A stretch of 64,000 bases of DNA from the NCBI GenBank assembly GCA_947175335.1, contig CAMWMF010000001.1, positions 1-64,000 on the forward strand, in the 5' to 3' direction. Within the stretch, counting starts at the first letter, position 1; every line of letters begins with the position of its first letter. This DNA is from an uncultured Clostridia bacterium (GTDB taxonomy: Bacteria; Bacillota; Clostridia; Christensenellales; Pumilibacteraceae). The notes under the pieces are model-generated. The model saw only the letters and a list, made by a program, of their open reading frames with translations. It searched no databases and was not told the DNA's origin. A program made the translations under genes and the position numbers. Positions 53,240 through 61,634 of the stretch are shown piece after piece.

Positions 53240-54706
53240 ATGTTTCAAAAATATATACCTACATTTTCTGCTACAGAAGAAGAGGAAGTATACAAAAGGT
53301 TAGACCCAGCTAACGGGAAGGCTTGCAATAATAATATTCTCTGGGGAAACTCATTAAATCAAGTTTATTCGGGGAATTATCATGGCTTTAGTTTTAAACG
53401 GAGTAATTTGATAAGCTCTAGATTTGATGATGCCCACTTTGATCACTGTAACTTCACCGGCTCTACCTTAAATGATGTTCATTTTAGCGAATCATGCTCA
53501 TTTACTTCCGTTAATTTTTTGCGCTCATTTATATCGAATTGCAGTTTTTCAAGTAAAGAGCAATTACATGTCTTAAATTTTTCATCGTGTACCCTTAGTA
53601 ATGTTATCTTTAATAATATAGTTTTAAGAGGTAGTTATTTTAACTCAGCAAAAATTCTTAACTGCTATTTTGACAACTCGAAGATTATGTCAACTTCATT
53701 TGATAACTGCACTATAATGAATAGCTCGTTTCGTAATTGTAATATGCGGAATTTGAATTTAGAGTTTTCAACTTTTATAAATAATGATTTAGATGGCGCT
53801 CAGTTTTCATTTTATCAATTACCTTATATAATAGGTATATTTAAACATCCAGAAAAACTAGAAAAAATAAAAATCGGATGTGGTAAAAATAAAACGATAT
53901 CCTTTCTAGATTACACTCAAAGGCTTAATGACTCAATAATTTACTTTACTAGTAAAAAACAGTTCTTGCCTTTGGCAAACTTGTATTATCTTAATGAACA
54001 AATTGATATAGCAAAAAATAGTATTTTTGTTGGAATTGATGAAGCATTGCTTAGGAATGATTATACGACAATTAAGTTTCTTATAAAATTGGCACTTAAT
54101 CTTGAATTGCTGACGTATACAGAAATCAATCAAATAATGAAAGAAATAGATAGGTATTTAAATAATCTAAAAGATGATATAAACATTTCTTACTATTTAT
54201 TGCAGTCTTATGAAATACAAAATGACATTCAGAATATGTTTAATAAGTCTATTTTAAGTTTCAAAATAGATACTACTTTCAATAATGAACAATTTGGTGA
54301 AGCAAGTGAATTATGTCAAGATATAGACAATATATTATCTAGTATAAATAGAGATGTTAACTATTCTTTTAATTTGAGTCATAATTCACCAATATCCATT
54401 GTATTAAGCGTTGTTGGCGCAGTCGCAGATTTAATGGGTATTTCATCATTGATATATAATTTTATAGAAAAACGCCTAAATAAGAAACGTAAGGTTAACA
54501 ACAATGTTAAAGAAACCATAAATAGATACAATCAATTATTTTTATCAAGTATTGATGAAAATATAGATAATTTAAAAACGATTTTAAGCAAAACTAAAAA
54601 AGACAAGCAAGGCGAAATTATTGATGATTTTAGATTAAAACTGCTAACTTCTATAGGAGAAGCTGTGGATATTAATTTAGCTTTAGTTATGCCTGAAAAC
54701 AATTAA
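53240..54706 (+). CDS. Pentapeptide-repeat protein with helical C-terminus, 488 aa
   Basis: Residues about 50-190 follow the pentapeptide pattern with Phe or Leu every five residues and Asn/Ser/Cys between (GFSFKRSNLISSRFDDAHFD, FDNCTIMNSSFRNCNMRN), which forms a right-handed quadrilateral beta-helix. The C-terminal 300 residues are helical with one hydrophobic stretch (SPISIVLSVVGAVADLMGIS) near 385. TAGGAGA lies before ATG. The gene converges on and overlaps the ATP-grasp gene by 20 bp and shares its 5' element. Function unknown; some pentapeptide proteins mimic DNA or act in defence. Confidence 0.8.
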   Translation: MFQKYIPTFSATEEEEVYKRLDPANGKACNNNILWGNSLNQVYSGNYHGFSFKRSNLISSRFDDAHFDHCNFTGSTLNDVHFSESCSFTSVNFLRSFISNCSFSSKEQLHVLNFSSCTLSNVIFNNIVLRGSYFNSAKILNCYFDNSKIMSTSFDNCTIMNSSFRNCNMRNLNLEFSTFINNDLDGAQFSFYQLPYIIGIFKHPEKLEKIKIGCGKNKTISFLDYTQRLNDSIIYFTSKKQFLPLANLYYLNEQIDIAKNSIFVGIDEALLRNDYTTIKFLIKLALNLELLTYTEINQIMKEIDRYLNNLKDDINISYYLLQSYEIQNDIQNMFNKSILSFKIDTTFNNEQFGEASELCQDIDNILSSINRDVNYSFNLSHNSPISIVLSVVGAVADLMGISSLIYNFIEKRLNKKRKVNNNVKETINRYNQLFLSSIDENIDNLKTILSKTKKDKQGEIIDDFRLKLLTSIGEAVDINLALVMPENN

Positions 54707-55790
54707 ATATTGGTTTATCATAAATAGAATTGTACATATACGCATGCTCAGATAATAATAGATCATTAGTATAGCCATCGAGATTTACTTTAATTGGATT
54801 AATTGTAATACTTAAAGGTTGATTATTGATTTCTTTGACAAAGCTTAAATTTATGTCTTTAAAGAATACATCCTTGCTTATGTCACATTTGGGTTGACTA
54901 AAACTTTTAATGTGGCTTTCATATAAAGATATTCCTAGTCTATTTAAACCCATATTTAATAAAAAAGAAGAGCCCTGAACTCTAAAATTAGACTCTAGAA
55001 ATAAGAAATCTCCATCTACTAAGATATAATCTAATCCTAAAATGCCAAGAGCCCCTAATTTCTGAAATCTTTTACAAATATCAAACGAATAGTTGTACAG
55101 CTTTATCTTTTCATCAAACGAAATTATTTTAGATGTAAAAAAATCGGCTCCGATATATTTAAAATCATTAATAATAAGCTGTATTGATGGAGGTAAAACT
55201 ATGATGTCATCAGCATAGATAATGCAATGAACATTTACAGGTATATTTTTTTTAAAATATGGCGTTACGATATAATCTTCATCTTCGTTGATTGTTGTGC
55301 CGGGATTGTTAAGGAGAAATGTTTTTCGACCACCGCCACCAACTGACTTTTGACCAACAAAAGTGTCATATTTTTTATTAAATATCTTATTAATAAAATT
55401 AGCATCTTGTAGCAATTTGCCGTTTACAATAATATATGGTGGCATATGACAAGCCCCTAATAAAAATTGCCTAACGAAAAATTTGTCATTTAAGGCAGTA
55501 ACGAGGGGAAATGGGTTTAAACATATACAACGCTCAATAATGTTTGCGGGCATTTTATAGGCTGTATTTGAATTAGAAAATAAAAAATGACATTGCTTAT
55601 CTTGTTTTGCTAGTTCGTATAATGTATCTGAGATAAAACTTATATATTCCCCATCTGCTAAACTTTGTCTTGATTTTAATAAAGATATATTTTTTTTAAT
55701 ATTAGTCCCGTATCTTGTAATAGAACCAGAGAAAACACTCTCTTTATTAACATCAGATTCCCTTGCGCCTATCCAATATAAATTTTGCAT
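54687..55790 (-). CDS. ATP-grasp superfamily protein, 367 aa
   Basis: The central region has a glycine-rich ATP loop (VGQKSVGGGGRKTFLL), a lysine-containing strand before it, and the metal-binding end FLFLESNFRVQGSSF typical of ATP-grasp carboxylate-amine ligases. The first 100 residues are a Rossmann-like pre-ATP-grasp domain, so the protein is complete. It might modify a peptide or the partner protein. No small precursor peptide is visible nearby. AT content (near 70 percent) exceeds that of the core genome. Confidence 0.78.
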   Translation of the reverse strand: MQNLYWIGARESDVNKESVFSGSITRYGTNIKKNISLLKSRQSLADGEYISFISDTLYELAKQDKQCHFLFSNSNTAYKMPANIIERCICLNPFPLVTALNDKFFVRQFLLGACHMPPYIIVNGKLLQDANFINKIFNKKYDTFVGQKSVGGGGRKTFLLNNPGTTINEDEDYIVTPYFKKNIPVNVHCIIYADDIIVLPPSIQLIINDFKYIGADFFTSKIISFDEKIKLYNYSFDICKRFQKLGALGILGLDYILVDGDFLFLESNFRVQGSSFLLNMGLNRLGISLYESHIKSFSQPKCDISKDVFFKDINLSFVKEINNQPLSITINPIKVNLDGYTNDLLLSEHAYMYNSIYDKPIFNCFQA

Positions 55791-55801
55791 AATTTCTCCA
55801 A

Positions 55802-55822
55802 ATAATTAGTAGTTATTGTAAG
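55802..55822 (-). promoter_or_regulatory. Shared 21-bp element upstream of the ATP-grasp gene
   Basis: On the minus strand this reads exactly as 53190-53210 and ends 11 bp before ATG, directly followed by TTTGGAGAA. The remaining DNA up to 56009 is AT-rich without features I can support. Confidence 0.65.
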
Positions 55823-56009
55823 AATAAAGTCAATGCTAGCTTAATCAAATTATTTAGGGGACGGTACTGCAATCATTATTAAAAACATATAAAATTTATT
55901 TAATACCACGTTAAATGTACTAATAATTGGTTAAATTAATAAACGGTGCCAAGATTAGCTATATATAAAAAGTTCAAGTGCGGATGATGATGTCCCGCCA
56001 ATGAAAAAT

Positions 56010-56032
56010 GACACCATTGCGGTGTCTTTTTT
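56010..56032 (+). terminator. Intrinsic terminator in the 55.8-56.2 kb gap
   Basis: GACACC (56010-56015) pairs with GGTGTC (56021-56026) around ATTGC and is followed by six T residues. No gene precedes it on the + strand, so an unrecognised small transcript may end here. Confidence 0.6.
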
Positions 56033-56133
56033 ATTGACAGAGCGGGCGCGTTAGTCATCGCGCACAATCTACGACGTGTGCGCACTTGTTATATGTCAAG
56101 CACCCGCCATAGAGCTATTTATTTGATAAGTAC

Positions 56134-56162
56134 TTGATTGTTTATTATAGATGTGATATAAT
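56134..56162 (+). promoter_or_regulatory. Promoter of the 77-aa gene
   Basis: TTGATT at 56134-56139 and TATAAT at 56157-56162 are 17 bp apart. Confidence 0.7.
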
Positions 56163-56229
56163 CAGTTCTATATCTAAGAGATATAAATGACTGTATCTTA
56201 CAATACCGAAAAACCAAAAGGAGAGTTAT

Positions 56230-56463
56230 ATGTCCAAAATAGTGAAGTTCGCTCCCGATAACACGGAACAAGTTCGACGCAAGGTGTCCAACGTCCACTG
56301 TCTGTGGAAAGTAGGCGAGCTTGATAACGGGGAGCCGTGCGTTATTATGAGCATGGTCAATCCTAACGCAAAAAGTGGCGCCGTAAGTCAGTCGTTACAT
56401 ATAACTTCGGATGTAGCGAAAAAGCTGATCGATATTTTCAATAGAGAATTACTTAATAAGTAG
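56230..56463 (+). CDS. Hypothetical protein, 77 aa
   Basis: This small soluble protein starts MSKIVKFAPDNTEQVRRKV and ends in an amphipathic helix. It has no recognised domain. AAAAGGAGAG is an excellent ribosome binding site 5-6 nt before ATG. Composition returns to that of the core genome here, which suggests the AT-rich island ends before this gene. Confidence 0.7.
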   Translation: MSKIVKFAPDNTEQVRRKVSNVHCLWKVGELDNGEPCVIMSMVNPNAKSGAVSQSLHITSDVAKKLIDIFNRELLNK

Positions 56464-56535
56464 TTGCGCAGACATGAACGGAGAAGTTTAGGTTCGTTTA
56501 TTTTTGTTTATCTATAACAACATTGAGGTGATAGC

Positions 56536-58002
56536 ATAAAAACGGTTAATATTGTAGGCGGCGGTATTTCGGGATTAACTGCCGGCGTATATCTGCTTAA
56601 AAGCGGATTTAACGTGAATATCTACGAAAAGAACAACGTTGCGGGCGGATTCTGCACGTCGTGGCGGCGAGGCGGCGTTATTATAGACGGCTGCTTGCAT
56701 TGGCTTATAGGCACGCACGGCGACAGCGGTCTCGGCCGTATTTGGCGTGAAATCGGCGGAATAAAGGACGGCGATATCGTTAAGCTCGACAGCTTTTTTA
56801 AGGTGTCTTACAATAACGAAACGCTTACGTTTTACAACGACTTCGACAAATTAGAGTGCGAGCTTAACCGCGTATGCGTTTGCGATAAAGATAAAGACGA
56901 AATAGCGAGGTTTATGGACGTGCTGCGGTATCTTGGCATGTTCGAAATACCGAGTGATATTCCTCCCGAGCTTATTACAGAGCAACCCAAACCCGATTTT
57001 GCGTTTGCGCGCAAAACAATCAGCTTTATGACCCGAACCTTAGGCGACTATGCGCAAAAGTTCGAGACGCCTATCATACGGTACGCGCTGGAACATGCGC
57101 CCGTTAATAAGCGGTTTTGTGTGTTGTACTTTGCGGAAACGTTGAGCAATCTGTGCTCGGGCAATGCCGATCTTCCGCGCGGCGGCAGCTCCGTCGCCAT
57201 GCGCAACGTGACGGAAAGGTTTAAAGCGTTGGGCGGCAAACTTATAACCGGCGCGCCCGTGTCGGAGATCATTATTGAAGACGGCATAGCTAAGGGGATA
57301 AAGCTTGAGAGCGGGCAAACCGTATACGGTGATTATACGGTTGCCGCTTGCGACATACACCACACTTACGAGAAGTTGCTTGGTAATAAATATGCGCCTA
57401 ACGCATTTTTCGACGATAATTCGGACAAAGAAAAATACAGCACGTACAGCTATATCATAGCGGCGTTTAAAACAAATATGGAGTTGCATGGCCGCGACGT
57501 CGCCGAAATATATCATACCGAAAAATTTGATTTGTCGGGTAAAGAATGCGACGTGTTGTCCGTCAGGCACTATGCTTACGACGAGTCGCTTACAGCCGAC
57601 GGTTATACCGTTTTACAGGTTTTTGTAGATACCGACGCGGCCGATTACCAAAGAATAAGCGGGATGAGCCGTAGCGAGTATGCGGAGTTTAAACGGCGTA
57701 CGGGTGAAACGCTGAAATGTCAGCTCGAAAAATATTACGGTGTTAACGGAGGCGTCGAGCTTATTGACGTAATAACGCCGCGCACATATGAGCGCTACCT
57801 CAATTCGTATCAAGGCAGTTTTATGACATTCCCGCTCGGCGCAAAAATGGCGCAACCATTGTATGCGCGCAGGGTGGACGGAATAGATAAGCTCTATCTT
57901 GCCAATCAATGGCTTATGGCGCCCGGGGGTACGCCCATTGCCGTAATGAGCGGCAAGTTTGCGGCGCAGCTGATAGCGGCGGACGCCGAAGGTGTTATTT
58001 AA
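56536..58002 (+). CDS. FAD-dependent oxidoreductase, phytoene desaturase/CrtI-like, apparent ATA start
   Basis: Reading from 56536 gives IKTVNIVGGGISGLTAGVYL, the FAD-binding GxGxxG motif expected at the N-terminus, then YEKNNVAGGFCTSW, and a C-terminal FAD segment (YLANQWLMAPGGTPIAVMSG). The length, 488 residues, suits the CrtI/amine-oxidase-like family. GAGGTGAT lies 5 nt upstream of codon ATA at 56536. An in-frame TAA precedes it, and the next start codon (GTG 56614) would delete the FAD motif. Either ATA is used or an ATG has mutated. The substrate is unknown. Confidence 0.78.
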   Translation: MKTVNIVGGGISGLTAGVYLLKSGFNVNIYEKNNVAGGFCTSWRRGGVIIDGCLHWLIGTHGDSGLGRIWREIGGIKDGDIVKLDSFFKVSYNNETLTFYNDFDKLECELNRVCVCDKDKDEIARFMDVLRYLGMFEIPSDIPPELITEQPKPDFAFARKTISFMTRTLGDYAQKFETPIIRYALEHAPVNKRFCVLYFAETLSNLCSGNADLPRGGSSVAMRNVTERFKALGGKLITGAPVSEIIIEDGIAKGIKLESGQTVYGDYTVAACDIHHTYEKLLGNKYAPNAFFDDNSDKEKYSTYSYIIAAFKTNMELHGRDVAEIYHTEKFDLSGKECDVLSVRHYAYDESLTADGYTVLQVFVDTDAADYQRISGMSRSEYAEFKRRTGETLKCQLEKYYGVNGGVELIDVITPRTYERYLNSYQGSFMTFPLGAKMAQPLYARRVDGIDKLYLANQWLMAPGGTPIAVMSGKFAAQLIAADAEGVI

Positions 58003-58264
58003 AAGATAAACGGAACGGGGACAGGAGTTTTTAAACAACGCAATATATCGATATAAATAAAATGAAAAAGCTTTTGCAAAAAGCGAACAAAAAAACGAAA
58101 TCGTAAAATTCGTTTATGTTGCGATGCTACGCCAAGTTAAAACCGAGTCGACCGTTAGGTCGCTCGGTTTTTCTTTTTGCATACAAGAGTAAGCCGTCCT
58201 CGAATTTGTGCACAGCAGTAGTTTTATATTACGAAAATATAGTTTAAACTTACATTTACAAATG

Positions 58265-58293
58265 TTGACATCACAAGCATTACTGTTTATAAT
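58265..58293 (+). promoter_or_regulatory. Promoter of the sigma-factor gene, implying a leaderless mRNA
   Basis: TTGACA at 58265-58270 and TATAAT at 58288-58293 are 17 bp apart, and ATG 58301 begins 8 bp after the -10. No ribosome binding site exists. The preceding 58003-58264 holds nothing I can support beyond a short CGAGTCGACC...GGTCGCTCGG-like hairpin near 58143-58170 with a T run. Confidence 0.75.
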
Positions 58294-58300
58294 TAGTTCT

Positions 58301-58831
58301 ATGGACAACGCTTCAAAAACGTATCACAAGACAATAACGAAAATATTGAAATGCGTTAAGCTTGGTGACAAGAGTAAAATGGATGAGCTGTTTACTAAGA
58401 CAGCCAACCATTTTTACGGTTATGCGCTTTTTAAACTAAGGGACGAAGAGAAAGCCAAAGACGCGGTTATGGATATGTATGAGAATGTGTTGAAGTATAT
58501 AAAATCGTTTAATGCAGGCAAAAATGGAATGGGGTGGATGTTCACAATTTTAAACAACATTATAAAGGAAGTTTTTAGGAAAGAGAATAGAATAAAAGAA
58601 TACGAAATTCCATTGATTGATGAAAATATTTCTGTTACAGAGCTAAACCGAATGTTTGATAATATGGGTTTGACGGAAGCGATATCGAGTTTGGATGACG
58701 CCGAGAGAAAATTCGTTTTTTGGCACTATTACGAACGCAGAACTTTATCCGAAATTGCGAAGCTGGTTGGTTTGAGTACTTCGGCAGTACATAAAAGGTT
58801 GCTTCGAATCGAAGAAAAATTAAGAATTTAA
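58301..58831 (+). CDS. ECF-like RNA polymerase sigma factor
   Basis: The 176-residue protein has a sigma-70 region 2 (DELFTKTANHFYGYALFKLR, DAVMDMYENVLKYIKSF with GWMFTILNNIIKEVFRKENR) and region 4 (ERRTLSEIAKLVGLSTSAVH). It lacks regions 1 and 3, as do ECF sigma factors. The next gene, 66 nt downstream, encodes a single-pass membrane protein with a cytosolic N-terminus, a typical anti-sigma arrangement. The mRNA appears leaderless. Confidence 0.86.
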   Translation: MDNASKTYHKTITKILKCVKLGDKSKMDELFTKTANHFYGYALFKLRDEEKAKDAVMDMYENVLKYIKSFNAGKNGMGWMFTILNNIIKEVFRKENRIKEYEIPLIDENISVTELNRMFDNMGLTEAISSLDDAERKFVFWHYYERRTLSEIAKLVGLSTSAVHKRLLRIEEKLRI

Positions 58832-58897
58832 TGCTCACGGCTTTTGCTGTATTTTGTCGAATAGTACATGTATTGTAAACAAACTATAGGGGTTTTT

Positions 58898-59587
58898 ATG
58901 AAGAACGTCGATATAGACAATATTATAGAGAGCGTTAACTGCGATAAGAAAGAAGAGATGCGCGCCCAATTGCACATCAGGCTCGACATATCGCAAACGG
59001 AAGAACCGCAGCCTGAAAAGCGGCGTCGGTTTTTTGACGTTAAAACTGCGGTATTGGGAGCGGTAAGCATATGCGCCGTATGTCTTGCAATCGTTCTGCC
59101 GATAGCGCTCCGTAACGAGCCTACCAATACTCCGCCGTCGAATCGGTATTATTATTCTGCGTCGGAATTTAGCCGCGACGATTTGGGTTGCACGATAAAA
59201 GAATATTCCGAACAGACGGGCAAGGATATACTGTATATAGACTGGTATGACTTAGCTGAAGGCAGTGTAACTGAAAAATTCTTTTTGAAGGATAATAAAA
59301 AAGATATAATATATATTGTCGAGGATTTGTATCACCGCGAAACCGGTGATCATGTCTATCTTGCCGTTACCGAAGAGCAAAATTATGTAGATACGCTCGA
59401 TCTTATTCAAAATTCTTGTCCGAACAATTATGAGTATAATAATATAAATATAGATTGGTCCTATAATGAAATGACGGCTAAAGCTTGTTTTGAATACAAC
59501 GGATATAAATATTACGTTCAGTTGTTTATGCCGACGACCGAAGAAGGCATTTTGGATATTGTTAAGGAAATACTGGATAATAAATAA
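58898..59587 (+). CDS. Probable anti-sigma factor, single-pass membrane protein
   Basis: Residues 1-50 are cytosolic and acidic/basic (DIDNIIESVNCDKKEEMRAQ), followed by one transmembrane helix (VLGAVSICAVCLAIVLPIAL, about 56-75) and an exported domain of about 150 residues. The HxxxCxxC zinc motif of ZAS anti-sigma factors is absent, so the call rests on topology and on its position after the sigma gene. TAGGGGTT precedes ATG 58898. Confidence 0.68.
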   Translation: MKNVDIDNIIESVNCDKKEEMRAQLHIRLDISQTEEPQPEKRRRFFDVKTAVLGAVSICAVCLAIVLPIALRNEPTNTPPSNRYYYSASEFSRDDLGCTIKEYSEQTGKDILYIDWYDLAEGSVTEKFFLKDNKKDIIYIVEDLYHRETGDHVYLAVTEEQNYVDTLDLIQNSCPNNYEYNNINIDWSYNEMTAKACFEYNGYKYYVQLFMPTTEEGILDIVKEILDNK

Positions 59588-59734
59588 AAAAATATTTATT
59601 TTCGGTGTAAAAAACTCAAAAAAATCACTATTTATTAATAGGACACTAACCAACGGCGTGCGCAAAGTCTACCGTGGACAGTGTACATACTTATTGTGTT
59701 GTAGCAAACACAGCAATATTCCAAGGAGAGTATC

Positions 59735-61537
59735 ATGAAAAACAAGACAAAAACAATCATATCGGCAATAGCGTTTGCGGTTTTGCTCGGCTGTGCGACA
59801 ATGTTTTTTTCGGCGTGTGGCGACGGAAGGAAACATTACACATTGAATGCGCCGGAAGATAACTACGTTATCGTGGACGCCTTTGTCGATTATATTGACG
59901 TTCAAGTTACATATCGACCGTACGACGACATTATACCGCTGTTTATGATTACGCCGGGGGACGGAAAATGGGTGGAAGCAAATAACGAAGCAGATAGAAC
60001 GTCAAATCCTGCTCCAATGTTTACGCACAGGTTCGGCGGACTGACGCCAAATACCGAGTACACCGTAAGCGTTAAGTACAAAGGTAATGCCACCAACAAC
60101 GACAGCGCGCCGTGCACAAAAACGGTGACGACGCTTAAATATACTCAAGACGCACCCGAAGCTACCTTTTCGCAAGCGGATAAAACCGTAACGGTCGAGC
60201 AAAACGCCGCATACGAATATTCCTTTGACGACGGAGCGACTTACGGCACGACCAACGTTTTTACTTATAGCGAAAACGGGAAAAAGACAATTAAAGTTCG
60301 TTATAAGGCGACAAACGATAAGTATGCAAGCGCGGATCAGATAATAAACGTAAAAATCACCGATTACTACGCGGGGTTCGGCACGAAAAACGACCCGTAC
60401 CAAATAGCGACGTTCGAGCATTTCGAAGCCATTACTTCCGCGGACGCAAGTGCATATTTTAAGCTCATTTCCGACATAACCTTTCCAGACACGGCGGTGG
60501 CTCCGCGTCCGAACATTTACAGAGCCCATTTTGACGGCAACGGGCATAAACTGATAAACCCGATTATTGCGCCTAATAATGCAACCTATAATCTGTGTGG
60601 GGTTTTTTCTCAAGTCGGCGCGGTGCAAAATTTAACGGTTGAGAATGCGAAAGTCGATTATTTAGAGGCGGTGCAGTTTAATGTCGGAATTATTGCCGGT
60701 ATTGCGGATGTTGTGAAAAACTGCAAAGTTTCCGGTGAAATAACGGTAACAAGCTCCGACAAATACTGGGCAGAATGTTATGTCGGCGGCATAATAGGGC
60801 GCGTGCGTAACGGGGGTAATGTAGATGATAATGACTATAAGATTTTCAATTTACATAGCGACGTAAAAATCAGATATAATTCGTCAAACAATGAAATAGG
60901 TACACTGTATGTCGGAGGTTTGTTCGGTGCGGATGAAAGGCCAATGTTATCTTACCGACATGAAGAACTTGAATTATCTGAATGTGGTGCCAATGTCGAT
61001 ATCGAGTTGTTGGGTACATATAGAGCCGATGTCGGCGGACTTGTCGGCAGTATGACGGGGGATATTAAGAATTGCTATTCGACAGGTACAATTGTAACCG
61101 ACGGCGCAGGTCAAACAATGTCGATAGGTGGAATTGCATCTTATGTGGGAAACGGCAGCATATCCTCGTGCTATGCGGCGATGAATCTCACCGCAAACGG
61201 AACCAATCAAAATGTATACATAGGCGGAATCGCAAGATCGGCTACGGGTACGGACGAACAAGAGATTGCCAACTGCTTTTTTGTCGGAAATATTGCGATC
61301 ACGGCAGGAGACGGAAAAATCGCTATGTCTAATAGCTTGATCGTAGGCATATTACCGGCCGGCTATACGGTAAATAATTGCTATCATTCCGATAATTTGG
61401 TATCGCCCGTTTCGACGGATAAATCCACAGCAGTCTCGGAAGAATTGATGGCAACGGCGGAATGGCAGCAGAATACGTTAAACCTAAGCGCCGATATATG
61501 GAGCTTTGAGGACGGTAAGTATCCGACGTTGAAGTAG
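59735..61537 (+). CDS. Lipoprotein with FN3-like and GLUG-type repeats, 600 aa
   Basis: The signal peptide ends in the lipobox FFSAC near residue 28. Residues about 40-130 and 135-210 look like fibronectin-III-type beta domains (GLTPNTEYTVSVKY, NGKKTIKVRYKA). The C-terminal half has GLUG-like motifs: VGGLVGSMTGDIKNCYSTG, IGGIASYVGNGSISSCYA and IGGIARSATG. Such repeats occur in surface proteins of gut bacteria. CCAAGGAGA lies 7 nt before ATG. It follows the sigma/anti-sigma pair and may be one of its targets (inference). Confidence 0.82.
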   Translation: MKNKTKTIISAIAFAVLLGCATMFFSACGDGRKHYTLNAPEDNYVIVDAFVDYIDVQVTYRPYDDIIPLFMITPGDGKWVEANNEADRTSNPAPMFTHRFGGLTPNTEYTVSVKYKGNATNNDSAPCTKTVTTLKYTQDAPEATFSQADKTVTVEQNAAYEYSFDDGATYGTTNVFTYSENGKKTIKVRYKATNDKYASADQIINVKITDYYAGFGTKNDPYQIATFEHFEAITSADASAYFKLISDITFPDTAVAPRPNIYRAHFDGNGHKLINPIIAPNNATYNLCGVFSQVGAVQNLTVENAKVDYLEAVQFNVGIIAGIADVVKNCKVSGEITVTSSDKYWAECYVGGIIGRVRNGGNVDDNDYKIFNLHSDVKIRYNSSNNEIGTLYVGGLFGADERPMLSYRHEELELSECGANVDIELLGTYRADVGGLVGSMTGDIKNCYSTGTIVTDGAGQTMSIGGIASYVGNGSISSCYAAMNLTANGTNQNVYIGGIARSATGTDEQEIANCFFVGNIAITAGDGKIAMSNSLIVGILPAGYTVNNCYHSDNLVSPVSTDKSTAVSEELMATAEWQQNTLNLSADIWSFEDGKYPTLK

Positions 61538-61560
61538 CGCTCCATTCGATACTCCAATTA

Positions 61561-61597
61561 AAAATCCGAACTCATATGTGGGTGAGTTCGGATTTTT
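61561..61597. terminator. Bidirectional terminator
   Basis: A 14-bp stem (61561-61574 with 61583-61596) with an 8-nt loop is flanked by A and T runs between two convergent lipoprotein genes. Confidence 0.9.
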
Positions 61598-61634
61598 GTT
61601 TGTGGTTTTTGTGGGTTGTCTGAATTGCTTATCG

